In this document: positions 22,449-28,756 of the stretch, piece after piece
How positions within the stretch are numbered: position 1 is the stretch's first letter
Layout of the letters: every line of letters begins with the position of its first letter
From: a virus
Direction: 5' to 3' (one strand)
DNA length: 28,808 nucleotides
Virus record (IMG/VR): IMGVR_UViG_3300045284_000365
Location: 1 to 28,808 of that record
Program-made: the position numbers and the translations under genes
Notes under the pieces: generated by a model
The model's input: only the letters and a program-made list of their open reading frames with translations
Told to the model about the DNA's origin: nothing
Databases searched by the model: none

Positions 22449-22643
22449 TTTTTGCACCTTTTATCCCTGCTTGGTAGCTATTTGTGGACTTTGGTGGATA
22501 TCAGAATTCACAGCCTGTGGATTGTCGTAACCGCTTGTAATGTCACGGGTAGTGGGAGCAGACTACCTACCGGTAGCGACCAACACGGAACGCCCAAGAC
22601 CCCGGCGCTCACGCTGGCCTCGAAAGAACGAGGTTCGAGCACG
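22449..22643 (+). promoter_or_regulatory. Upstream region of the early operon
   Basis: 195 bases with no gene and lower GC than the surroundings, between the divergent integrase and early operons, so it should hold the rightward early promoter. A weak pair TTGGTA (22471-22476) / TGGATA (22495-22500) with an 18-base spacer is the best I can offer. GGTAG half-sites recur: 22473-22477, 22548-22552 and, inverted at CTACC, 22563-22567, ending in the palindrome CTACCGGTAG (22567-22576). Promoter assignment is tentative. Confidence 0.4.
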
Positions 22644-22847
22644 ATGGGGAACGAGGATTCAGACTGGCTCAGGTCCGACGAACTCGCCGTCTACGTACGA
22701 CGATCGATCTGGACCATCTACGACTGGCGCAAACGCAAAGTCGGGCCGCGCCCACAGAAAATCGGCGGCCTCCTCATGTACCCGAAAGACGTCGTACACG
22801 ACTGGATCGACGACGGCGGCCGGCTCGAACCGTGGGACCAGCAGTGA
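22644..22847 (+). CDS. Excisionase-like HTH protein (MerR/AlpA type)
   Basis: A 67-residue protein that is essentially one winged helix-turn-helix: LRSDELAVYVRRSIWTIYDWRKRKVGPRPQKIGGLLMYPKDVVHDWIDD. This is the HTH_17/excisionase pattern, with the recognition helix near SIWTIYDWRKR and wing GGLLMYPK. Upstream in-frame sequence has no protein-like character, so ATG 22644 is used, with ACGAGG about ten bases ahead. First gene of the early operon, divergent from the integrase. It may be Xis or an early transcription regulator. Confidence 0.8.
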   Translation: MGNEDSDWLRSDELAVYVRRSIWTIYDWRKRKVGPRPQKIGGLLMYPKDVVHDWIDDGGRLEPWDQQ

Positions 22848-23005
22848 CCCCCAACGAGGAAGGGGTCACCGTGAAGTGTGAACGATGCGGTCGAACGCGG
22901 GAAGCCGTGCACCTCTTCGCCTACGGCGATGGACCCATCACCATCGCCTACCTCCGATGCCCCTGCACCGACACCCTGCCCCCTAACGACGGTTCTGTGG
23001 CATGA
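22844..23005 (+). CDS. Zinc-ribbon microprotein
   Basis: Short protein of 53 residues from a GTG overlapping the previous stop, or 44 residues from GTG 22871, which has AGGAAGGGG upstream and is perhaps the better start. It carries CERCG and CPC Cys pairs about 30 residues apart, a likely zinc ribbon. Its stop overlaps the nuclease ATG. Function unknown; such small zinc proteins are common in actinophage early operons. Confidence 0.6.
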   Translation: MTPNEEGVTVKCERCGRTREAVHLFAYGDGPITIAYLRCPCTDTLPPNDGSVA

Positions 23006-23337
23006 CGACCGCGGCCAAGAGAAAAGGCGACCGCTACGAGTTGGAGCTCGCACGCCAACTCCACGACCAGACCGGTTGGCCCGTACGCCGCAAACTCGGC
23101 GCCGGCCGCCAAGACGACACCGGCGATTTGGACGGCCTCCCCGACTGCGTCGCCCAAGTCAAAGCGTACGTCGACATCGCACGCGCCATCCGCGAAGGCC
23201 TCCCCGAGTTGGAACAGCAACACCGCAACACGACCTTGACGCACGCCGTCCTGTTCGTACGCCGCCCCGGTGGCCGCTGGATCGCCGTCCAGACACTCGA
23301 GCAATGGGCAACCGAACACCGAGAAGCAACCACATGA
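23002..23337 (+). CDS. PD-(D/E)XK nuclease, Holliday-junction-resolvase-like
   Basis: A 111-residue protein. Basic N-terminus, then RKGDRYELELARQLHD (helix with Glu13/Glu15), VRRKLGAGRQDDTGDLDG (acidic Asp in GDLDG, 42-44) and VAQVKAY (Q52-V-K54), the E-D-(E/Q)xK order of this fold. Size and spacing match Hjc-like resolvases and small VRR-type nucleases. It probably processes branched DNA before packaging. Overlaps neighbours at both ends. Confidence 0.75.
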   Translation: MTTAAKRKGDRYELELARQLHDQTGWPVRRKLGAGRQDDTGDLDGLPDCVAQVKAYVDIARAIREGLPELEQQHRNTTLTHAVLFVRRPGGRWIAVQTLEQWATEHREATT

Positions 23338-23585
23338 CCCGAACAGAAATGGCAAACGTCATGACCGCCAACCACCCGTCCACCGGCGCCGACCTGTCCG
23401 CCACCAAATGGCGCACCCAACGAATGAACGAAGTCACCGCACCCGAACGCATCGGCGCTGAACTCACCATCGCCTTGGACATCATCGAACACATGGACGC
23501 CGACGAATCCGAGTTCCACGAACTCGCATTGGTCATCTGGCACGGCTTGAAAGCCGTCTGCATCGCACTCGACAAACGCGCATGA
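23334..23585 (+). CDS. Small hypothetical early protein
   Basis: An 83-residue acidic protein from the ATG overlapping the nuclease stop. A longer reading frame upstream is a shadow of the nuclease gene. Mostly helical C-terminus (GAELTIALDIIEHMDADESEFHELALVIWHGLKAVCIALDKR). No motif recognised. Its stop overlaps the next ATG, so it is co-translated between two nuclease genes. Confidence 0.6.
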   Translation: MTRTEMANVMTANHPSTGADLSATKWRTQRMNEVTAPERIGAELTIALDIIEHMDADESEFHELALVIWHGLKAVCIALDKRA

Positions 23586-24493
23586 CCGTCCTCCCCCTGC
23601 ACGGCGACAAGTTGCCGTGGACCGCTCAAGCCGAAGCCGACGCCCCCGAAACCGCGAAGAAGGACGACGAACGGTTCTGGTCCGTCACCACCATCATCGG
23701 CAACATCGGCGACAGCGGCGGGTTGACCGGCTGGACCGCCAACCGTGTCGCCACATCCGCCATCAACAACGAAACCATCTGGCGGGCGATGCTCGCCCGC
23801 GGGCAACACGACGAAGCCGTCCGCTATTTGGCCGGGTCACGCTTCCAACCCCGACAGGGCCACACGCTCACCGACAAAGACATCGGCTCCGCATTCCATG
23901 CCCTCGCCGAACAATGGATCTACGACGGCACCCGCCCCACCGTCGAAACCGGCAACCAACAGGACCGGCACGCCATCGGCCAGCTCCTCGACAGCTTCGG
24001 CCGCTGGCTCGACATCGCCCAACCCGTCTTCGAAGCCTTAGAGATGACCGTCTACCACCCCGACCTCCACTACGCCGGCACCCTCGACGGCATCTGTGTT
24101 GTGAACGGTGTCCGCTACGTCATCGACTACAAAACGTCGCTCGACCGCGACGACAACCGACGCAAACAACCGTGGAAAACCAACGCGTTGCAAGTCGCCG
24201 CCTACCGGCACGCCCAGTTCGTCGCCGTCTGGAAAGCCCGCCGCTACGAGAAGTTCTCACGCCGCTACTACCTACTCAACCCCACCGAACGCGCGTTGGC
24301 CGTCCCGATGCCCGCCACCGACACCGGACTCATCCTCCACGTCACCCCCGACCACGCCGACAGCTACGTCGCCAACACCGGCGACCAAACCTTCGAAGGA
24401 TTCCTAGCGGCCATCGACGCCACCGCCTGGCTCGAGTTGGAAGCCGACAACGTGTTCATCGAAACCACCATGCTCAACACCGGGAGCCACTGA
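23582..24493 (+). CDS. RecB/Cas4-type PD-(D/E)XK exonuclease
   Basis: A 303-residue single-domain nuclease. Motifs in order: GSAFH (His106), Glu154 in the following strand, GTLDG (Asp169), IDYKTS (Asp182-Tyr-Lys184) and QVAAY (Gln204, Tyr208). These are the H / E / D / DxK / QxxxY set of RecB-family and Cas4-like exonucleases. No Cys cluster for an iron-sulfur centre is seen. It could resect DNA ends for phage recombination. No RecT/Erf/Sak annealing protein was recognised beside it, though the next protein could be a partner. Confidence 0.85.
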   Translation: MTVLPLHGDKLPWTAQAEADAPETAKKDDERFWSVTTIIGNIGDSGGLTGWTANRVATSAINNETIWRAMLARGQHDEAVRYLAGSRFQPRQGHTLTDKDIGSAFHALAEQWIYDGTRPTVETGNQQDRHAIGQLLDSFGRWLDIAQPVFEALEMTVYHPDLHYAGTLDGICVVNGVRYVIDYKTSLDRDDNRRKQPWKTNALQVAAYRHAQFVAVWKARRYEKFSRRYYLLNPTERALAVPMPATDTGLILHVTPDHADSYVANTGDQTFEGFLAAIDATAWLELEADNVFIETTMLNTGSH

Positions 24494-25695
24494 TGCCGCT
24501 TCTTGACATTCAACGCGGTCTGCGTGAGGTGGGTCGTATTCGTTGCGGTGACCAGGTCGTCGCGAAGAACGGCAAGAGCGCGCCGCGCAAACTGGACAGG
24601 TTCCGGTTCACCGCCGACGACAACAACCTGCTCGCTCAGGTCGCCAACCTGTACGGCGGCGAAGTCACCAAATGGGAAGGCGCCCCCGTCGGCGACCAGT
24701 GGCAGGTGTACACGACAGCCGAACGGATCCCGGTCGCCATCGCCCCCGGCTTGGAAGTGTTGAGCCAGTGGCATGAGCTGTGGTCCGGTGGTGGCTGCCA
24801 GCGGCGCTGCGACGGCCAAACCGAACAACTCTCCCGCGCGCCGTGCATCTGTCTGAAAGAAGGTGAACGCCAGTGCAAACCGACCACCCGACTCTCGGTC
24901 ATCCTGCCCGAGGTACCCGGTTTAGGCGTGTGGCGGTTGGAGTCGCACGGCTACTACGCCGCACGCGAACTCGGTGGGCAGTTGGCGCTCGTCGACCGGG
25001 TCGTACAAACCGGTGGCGTCGTCATCGCCTCCCTACGGTTGACGTTCCGCGAGGATCGCAGACCCGGACAACCAATCAAGCGTTACAGCGTCCCGGCGCT
25101 CGACGTGTCGCAGACCTTTGCCCAGTTGGCCGCCAACGCCGGCCTGGCAACACCACCCGCGGTTGACGGCACCACCAGCGCACAGCTCGAGCACCTCTAC
25201 CAACCCAACACCGCCGCCACCGCAGCCGACGCCGCCGCACACGCCACCATGCCCACCGTCGACGACATCGCCGCCGCCGAGCGCACCGCGACAGCCCGCC
25301 ACACAGCCACCAGAGCGGCGAAGAACGCGAAACCGGCTCTCGGTACCGGACGCCAACGAAACACCACACCGACACCACCGGCCGCGCTCGTCGAGATGAT
25401 CTCCGAAGGCCAAAAAAAGGCGATGTTCGCCATCTGCAAAGACATCGGCCTCGACGACCGCGACGACCGCATGCGCCTCTGCATCTCAGTCGCCGGCCAC
25501 GACCTGAAGACATCCGCCGACATGACCTACGACGAAGCCGGCGCCGTACTCAACACCCTGTCACTCGTCCAAGACGGACGCCGCGCCTTCACCCTCAACC
25601 CCGACGGCCAAGTCATCGGCACCCACCCCCACGACCACAACCCCGGCACCCTCACCGCCAACGACGTACCAGCCGACCCGACCCTGCCCCTCTAA
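24493..25695 (+). CDS. phiC31 gp3-like protein (recombination directionality factor-like family)
   Basis: A 400-residue protein starting at the ATG overlapping the exonuclease stop. The N-terminal ~230 residues carry the layout I recall from the phiC31/phiBT1 gp3 family: LDIQRGLREVGRIRCGDQV, FRFTADDNNLLAQVANLYGGEVTKWEG, the Cys-rich LSQWHELWSGGGCQRRCDG, then APCIC and LPEVPGLGVWRLESHGYYAA. A flexible Thr/Ala/Pro-rich linker (~240-310) leads to a helical C-terminal domain (ISEGQKKAMFAICKDIGLDDRD). In phiC31 gp3 is the directionality factor of a serine integrase. Here the integrase is a tyrosine enzyme, so another DNA role is likely. Family assignment is from memory. Confidence 0.7.
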   Translation: MPLLDIQRGLREVGRIRCGDQVVAKNGKSAPRKLDRFRFTADDNNLLAQVANLYGGEVTKWEGAPVGDQWQVYTTAERIPVAIAPGLEVLSQWHELWSGGGCQRRCDGQTEQLSRAPCICLKEGERQCKPTTRLSVILPEVPGLGVWRLESHGYYAARELGGQLALVDRVVQTGGVVIASLRLTFREDRRPGQPIKRYSVPALDVSQTFAQLAANAGLATPPAVDGTTSAQLEHLYQPNTAATAADAAAHATMPTVDDIAAAERTATARHTATRAAKNAKPALGTGRQRNTTPTPPAALVEMISEGQKKAMFAICKDIGLDDRDDRMRLCISVAGHDLKTSADMTYDEAGAVLNTLSLVQDGRRAFTLNPDGQVIGTHPHDHNPGTLTANDVPADPTLPL

Positions 25696-25715
25696 CAGGA
25701 CGAGGCCCATGCGAA

Positions 25716-26105
25716 ATGACCGACAAAGCATCCGGCCGCTGGATACGCGTCTCAGCGAACTACCAGATGGACCCCCGCATCATCACCGCCGGCGCACAAG
25801 CCGAACTCGTCTACATCCGCGCCCTCGCCCTCTCACGCCAGATGGGAACCGACGGCCACATCTCAGCCGAACACGACAAACACCTGACCCGCGGCCTCGC
25901 CCGACCCAACCTGATCATGCCGAAACTCGTCGCCGTCGACCTCTGGGAGGAGTGCGCCGACGGGTGGCGAGTGCCGTCGGATCGGTGGGAAAAGTGGCAG
26001 ACCACCGAAGCCGAATACCAGGCCCAAGTCGAAGGAAACGCCGAACGTCAACGCCGCTACCGGGAGAACCTAAAAAAACAGCAGAAACGCAGGTCAACCC
26101 CGTAA
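25716..26105 (+). CDS. Replication-initiator-like protein
   Basis: A 129-residue protein. WIRVSANYQMDPRIITAGAQAELVYIRALALSRQMGTDGHIS followed by LTRGLARPNLIMPKLVAVDLWEECADGWRVP is the winged-helix N-terminal plan of phage replisome organisers of the DnaD-like/DUF1376 type. The C-terminus is a highly charged helix (RQRRYRENLKKQQKRR) that could bind DNA. ATG 25716 is used; another ATG seven bases earlier lies in a different frame. It is followed by a gap with dyads, as expected for an initiator next to its origin. Confidence 0.65.
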   Translation: MTDKASGRWIRVSANYQMDPRIITAGAQAELVYIRALALSRQMGTDGHISAEHDKHLTRGLARPNLIMPKLVAVDLWEECADGWRVPSDRWEKWQTTEAEYQAQVEGNAERQRRYRENLKKQQKRRSTP

Positions 26106-26280
26106 CGCGTAGACAAAACGTTACGCGACGTCGCGTTGGTCGTGGTCGTGGTCGTGGTTTTGTCTTTGATCTTGTACGGCCAAAAAGTCAAAAGCTGCTG
26201 CTGCGACTGGTTCCAGACGCGCGCGCACGCGAGGCAACCGCGCCGCCAGACGCAACAGCAGCAGCGCGAGGAAATCTCAC
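26106..26280 (+). other. Dyad-rich gap: candidate origin or control site
   Basis: 175 bases without a supported gene, less GC-rich than the neighbours. It starts with an inverted repeat CGTAACG...CGTTACG (26101-26107 / 26119-26125), which begins at the end of the upstream gene, and a 14-base perfect palindrome ACGCGACGTCGCGT (26123-26136). A GTCGTG triplet-of-hexamers run follows near 26138-26156, then an AT-richer stretch (TTTTGTCTTTGATCTTGTACGG). Function inferred only from structure and position. Confidence 0.4.
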
Positions 26281-26730
26281 ATGACCCGCACCGACTGCCG
26301 GCTGCTCCTCATCCGCCGCCGCGAACTCACCGGTGAAACCTTCAACGACGGCACCATCGACGCCTGGACCGAAACATTCCCCGCGCTCACCCTCGACGTC
26401 GCCCTAACCACCATGGGACGCGCCGCCCGTACCCGCGACCGCGTCACCGTCCACGCCTTCACCGAAGCCCTCCCACCCCGACCACTCGCAACCACCGAAC
26501 CGCCAGCCGACCCCGACTTCACCCCCGTACCCGCCGACCGCGTCCGACAACTCCTCGCCGAAGGCATCGAACAAGGACGCGCCCAACGATTCGCTCGAGC
26601 GGTACTCGGCGACCCGGTAGTTCTCGCCCGGCTCGAGTGGTGGCGTGCTGGTGGTGACGGCCACTACCCCGGCTGCACCTGTAAACGCTGCCGCGACACG
26701 GCGCTGTTCATGCGGGAGGACCGCTCATGA
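26281..26730 (+). CDS. Possible replicative helicase loader / zinc protein
   Basis: A 149-residue protein. The N-terminal ~65 residues (RLLLIRRRELTGETFNDGTIDAWTETFPALTLDVALTTMGRAARTRDRVTVHAFTEAL) match the helical plan of small phage helicase-loader N-termini. A Pro-rich linker follows, then a helix (RVRQLLAEGIEQGRAQRFARAV) and CTCKRC (residues ~134-139) as a zinc ligand set. It sits after the initiator-like gene. I cannot confirm the loader family; a DNA-binding zinc protein is the alternative. Confidence 0.5.
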   Translation: MTRTDCRLLLIRRRELTGETFNDGTIDAWTETFPALTLDVALTTMGRAARTRDRVTVHAFTEALPPRPLATTEPPADPDFTPVPADRVRQLLAEGIEQGRAQRFARAVLGDPVVLARLEWWRAGGDGHYPGCTCKRCRDTALFMREDRS

Positions 26731-27197
26731 AAGCCGTCCTCGCCGCCATCACCGTCGTCGTCCTGCTCTACCCGCGCGCCGTCGACGTCGCCCACGCGGA
26801 CGCCGTCCCCGTCGACGCCACCGCCATCGCCCCCGCCCTACGACTCGGAGTGCTCGAGCCCGAACCCGAACCGGAGTTGGTCGCCCCGCCCGGCTCCCGC
26901 TGCCCCGATCTCTACCCGGTCGCCGTCGAGCACTGGCCCGGCGCCGCCCTCCATTGGCCGGTGCTCGACCGGATCTTCTGGCGCGAGAGCCGATGCCACC
27001 CGACCGTCGTCAACCGGTACGGGTGTATCGGCGTGATGCAGATTTGCCGGGGGAACCATGCCCGCCTCGGTGTCACCCGCTGGGAGCTACAGGACGCCGG
27101 CACCAACATTGCCGTCGGCTACCAGCTCTGCCTCGAGCAGACGGCGCGCGGCCGGTCGTGTTGGCGGCCTTGGTGGCTGGGACGGTGGCGGCCATGA
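26727..27197 (+). CDS. Secreted lytic-transglycosylase-like protein
   Basis: A 156-residue protein with an N-terminal signal peptide (residues ~1-26, hydrophobic core LAAITVVVLLYPRAVDVAHA ending ADA). The SLT/goose-lysozyme-like domain (~77-140) shows FWRESRCHP (catalytic Glu87), NRYGCIGVMQI and GTNIAVGYQLCL. It would cut peptidoglycan outside the membrane. It is placed in the early operon, not the lysis block, and overlaps its neighbours (ATGA). Could be used for envelope modification during entry or early infection. Pfam-level family is likely but not verified. Confidence 0.75.
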   Translation: MKAVLAAITVVVLLYPRAVDVAHADAVPVDATAIAPALRLGVLEPEPEPELVAPPGSRCPDLYPVAVEHWPGAALHWPVLDRIFWRESRCHPTVVNRYGCIGVMQICRGNHARLGVTRWELQDAGTNIAVGYQLCLEQTARGRSCWRPWWLGRWRP

Positions 27198-27343
27198 TCG
27201 CCGTCTGGGTCGTCGTGATCGTCGGCGGATGGTGTGCCGTCATCGCCCTACGCCGCAGCGTGCACCGCGCCCACGTCTTCGACGACCTCGTCGACTACCG
27301 CAGCGAACGACGCCGACGCGACCCGCTGGACGGTGAGACATGA
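27194..27343 (+). CDS. Single-pass membrane peptide
   Basis: A 49-residue protein whose ATG overlaps the transglycosylase stop. One membrane helix (residues 2-20, IAVWVVVIVGGWCAVIAL) with a basic, Arg-rich cytoplasmic tail (RRSVHRAHVFDD, then YRSERRRRD). It is too short for a family name. Pairing with the secreted enzyme suggests a shared envelope job. Confidence 0.55.
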   Translation: MIAVWVVVIVGGWCAVIALRRSVHRAHVFDDLVDYRSERRRRDPLDGET

Positions 27344-27513
27344 CCCCCAACGCCGATTATGGGCGAGCCTGTCTGAGCGGGCCGCCGATCAACGTCGACC
27401 TTGACCGATGCGTCGCGCAGTGCCCACGGTGCGGCTACACGTTCTCGATCATCGAGCCCGATGCCGTGTGCCCCGCTCACTGGATATCCCCTACCGACGG
27501 TTCGCGGACATGA
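27340..27513 (+). CDS. Zinc-ribbon microprotein
   Basis: A 57-residue ORF below usual length cut-offs, coupled at both ends (ATGA before, TGATG-type overlap after). CPRCGYTF and VCPAH form a Cys-rich zinc ribbon around residues 27-47. Similar single-ribbon peptides are frequent in actinophage early genes. Function unknown. Confidence 0.6.
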   Translation: MTPNADYGRACLSGPPINVDLDRCVAQCPRCGYTFSIIEPDAVCPAHWISPTDGSRT

Positions 27514-27671
27514 GCCGCGCCGTCATCGACGACCACGTACGCATCGCCCTCCACGACCTCGCCACCATCTACGTCGCCGGCACCCTCTACGACAACGCGA
27601 CCGTCTACGCCCACCTGTACCGAACCCGCGACCACCTCGACGCCGCCCTCGCCATCCTCGAGCAACCATGA
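27510..27671 (+). CDS. Small hypothetical early protein
   Basis: A 53-residue protein (MSRAVIDDHVRIALHDLATIYVAGTLYDNATVYAHLYRTRDHLDAALAIL). Predicted as two helices joined at the LYDNA turn. The upstream in-frame extension is a shadow of the zinc-ribbon gene, so the coupled ATG is used. No family recognised. Confidence 0.55.
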   Translation: MSRAVIDDHVRIALHDLATIYVAGTLYDNATVYAHLYRTRDHLDAALAILEQP

Positions 27672-28144
27672 CCCGCCCCGACCATCGCACCTTGCAAGCC
27701 GCCTACACGCTCGAGCAACTCGCCCCCGACGTCACCGCCGCACTCACCAACCTCCACCGCGAACGCGCCATCTGCGATGGCTACACCGCCGGCATCGGCA
27801 GTGGACGAGGAACCTCCGACAGCTCCACCACCGAAGCCGCCGCCCTCCAAGCCGACCGGCTCGACACCCGCGCCCAACGGATACGCAACGCCATCGCCGA
27901 CATCGAACGCGACATCCACCACCTCTCCCGTCTCACCCGCGACTCACTCGGCCTACGGGCACCCGTCGCCATCGCCCGCTGCCGGGACAACCACACCGGC
28001 CGGCAAGGCGCCATCGAATGGGGCGACCCCACCTGCGAGAACCTGCCCGACAAAGCCGGGCTGTGTGTCGCCTGCTACCACCGGGAACGACGATGGCGAC
28101 AGGCCCACGGCCTACCGGCCCGAGAGATAGAACCAGCAGCATGA
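27668..28144 (+). CDS. Helical protein with C-terminal zinc site
   Basis: A 158-residue protein starting at the ATG overlapping the previous stop. Residues ~8-38 and 55-95 are long amphipathic helices (QADRLDTRAQRIRNAIADIERDIHHLSRLTRDSL). The C-terminus has CRDNHTG, CENLP and CVACYHRERRW, a likely four-Cys zinc site. It resembles small zinc proteins of phage early operons. Role unknown; nucleic-acid binding is plausible. Confidence 0.6.
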   Translation: MTRPDHRTLQAAYTLEQLAPDVTAALTNLHRERAICDGYTAGIGSGRGTSDSSTTEAAALQADRLDTRAQRIRNAIADIERDIHHLSRLTRDSLGLRAPVAIARCRDNHTGRQGAIEWGDPTCENLPDKAGLCVACYHRERRWRQAHGLPAREIEPAA

Positions 28145-28344
28145 TCGGCGCCGATTTCATCACGATCCGCGTGCCCATGGAAGACGGTCGCACCGTGCTC
28201 ATCGAGTTCCAGCATGTGGCCGATCACTGGATCGTACGGGTAGCTGACGAACTGGTACTCACCATGCCGGAAGCGGTGACCGCCGCACTGGTAATGGCTT
28301 TCCGTGAACTACCCAATGTAATACGGGCAGGGAGTGAGTCATGA
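28141..28344 (+). CDS. Small hypothetical protein
   Basis: A 67-residue alpha/beta protein (ITIRVPMEDGRTVLIEFQHVADHWIVRVADELVLTMPEAVTAALVMAF). Coupled by ATGA overlaps on both sides. Codon use is less extreme in GC than in the neighbouring genes. No recognisable family. Confidence 0.55.
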   Translation: MIGADFITIRVPMEDGRTVLIEFQHVADHWIVRVADELVLTMPEAVTAALVMAFRELPNVIRAGSES

Positions 28345-28508
28345 TCGGCGCCTCGACAGTGCAGGCCGAACTCACCGCCTACTGGAACGCCCGACGCCCC
28401 GTGCAACCGGAAACCGGGCGTGCAACCTGGCCCCCCACCAGCACAATGCTTGATATCCACAAGCAGAAGCACTACCGTGCCCGCCAGTCTGGCGACGAGC
28501 AACCCTGA
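28341..28508 (+). CDS. Small hypothetical protein before HNH gene
   Basis: A 55-residue ORF (STVQAELTAYWNARRPV, then a Pro/Thr-rich middle and MLDIHKQKHYRARQSG). Its ATG overlaps the previous stop and its stop overlaps the HNH ATG. The first eleven bases of the coding sequence (ATGATCGGCGC) equal those of the preceding gene. Below usual length cut-offs; supported by coupling only. Confidence 0.5.
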   Translation: MIGASTVQAELTAYWNARRPVQPETGRATWPPTSTMLDIHKQKHYRARQSGDEQP

Positions 28509-28756
28509 TGGCCAAGCCCCAGTACGCCGGCAACTGGCCCGCCATCCGCCTCTTCGTCCTCGAGCGCGACGGCTACCGATGCCAGATCCGAGGGCCACAC
28601 TGCGAAGGCACGGCCAGTCACGCCGACCACATCGTGGCAGTAGCACACGGTGGCAGCGCCCACCCATCCAATCTTCGTGCCGCCTGCCCCACCTGCAATC
28701 TCGGTCTCAGCTCGAGTCAACGTCATCGCATCGCCGTCGCGTCCCGCGAATGGTGA
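28508..28756 (+). CDS. HNH endonuclease (terminase-associated type)
   Basis: An 82-residue nuclease. Zinc ligands are Cys25 and Cys32, then Cys60-xx-Cys63. The HNH core is SHADHIVAVAHGGSAHPSNLRAACPTCN, with His41 as general base, Asn55 and the final Asn64. Small HNH genes of this kind typically lie beside the terminase genes and in HK97-type phages help cos cleavage. It is the last gene in the window, and terS is the first at the other end. Confidence 0.87.
   Translation: MAKPQYAGNWPAIRLFVLERDGYRCQIRGPHCEGTASHADHIVAVAHGGSAHPSNLRAACPTCNLGLSSSQRHRIAVASREW

Noticed and set aside
22506-22545. Promoter TTGTCG/TGTAAT upstream of the early operon
   Set aside because: The two hexamers are only eight bases apart, too close for a sigma-70-type promoter.
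23617-24492. Upstream 292-codon extension of the gp3-like gene
   Set aside because: Arg/His/Pro-rich shadow of the exonuclease gene; the coupled ATG gives the family-like start.
26070-26284. -1 frameshift at A AAA AAA extending the initiator-like protein to 26284
   Set aside because: The heptamer is in phase and the -1 frame is open, but its third codon positions are not G/C-biased like real genes here, and the peptide (RVGRGRGRG) follows a simple DNA repeat. The nearest hairpin is over 20 bases away.
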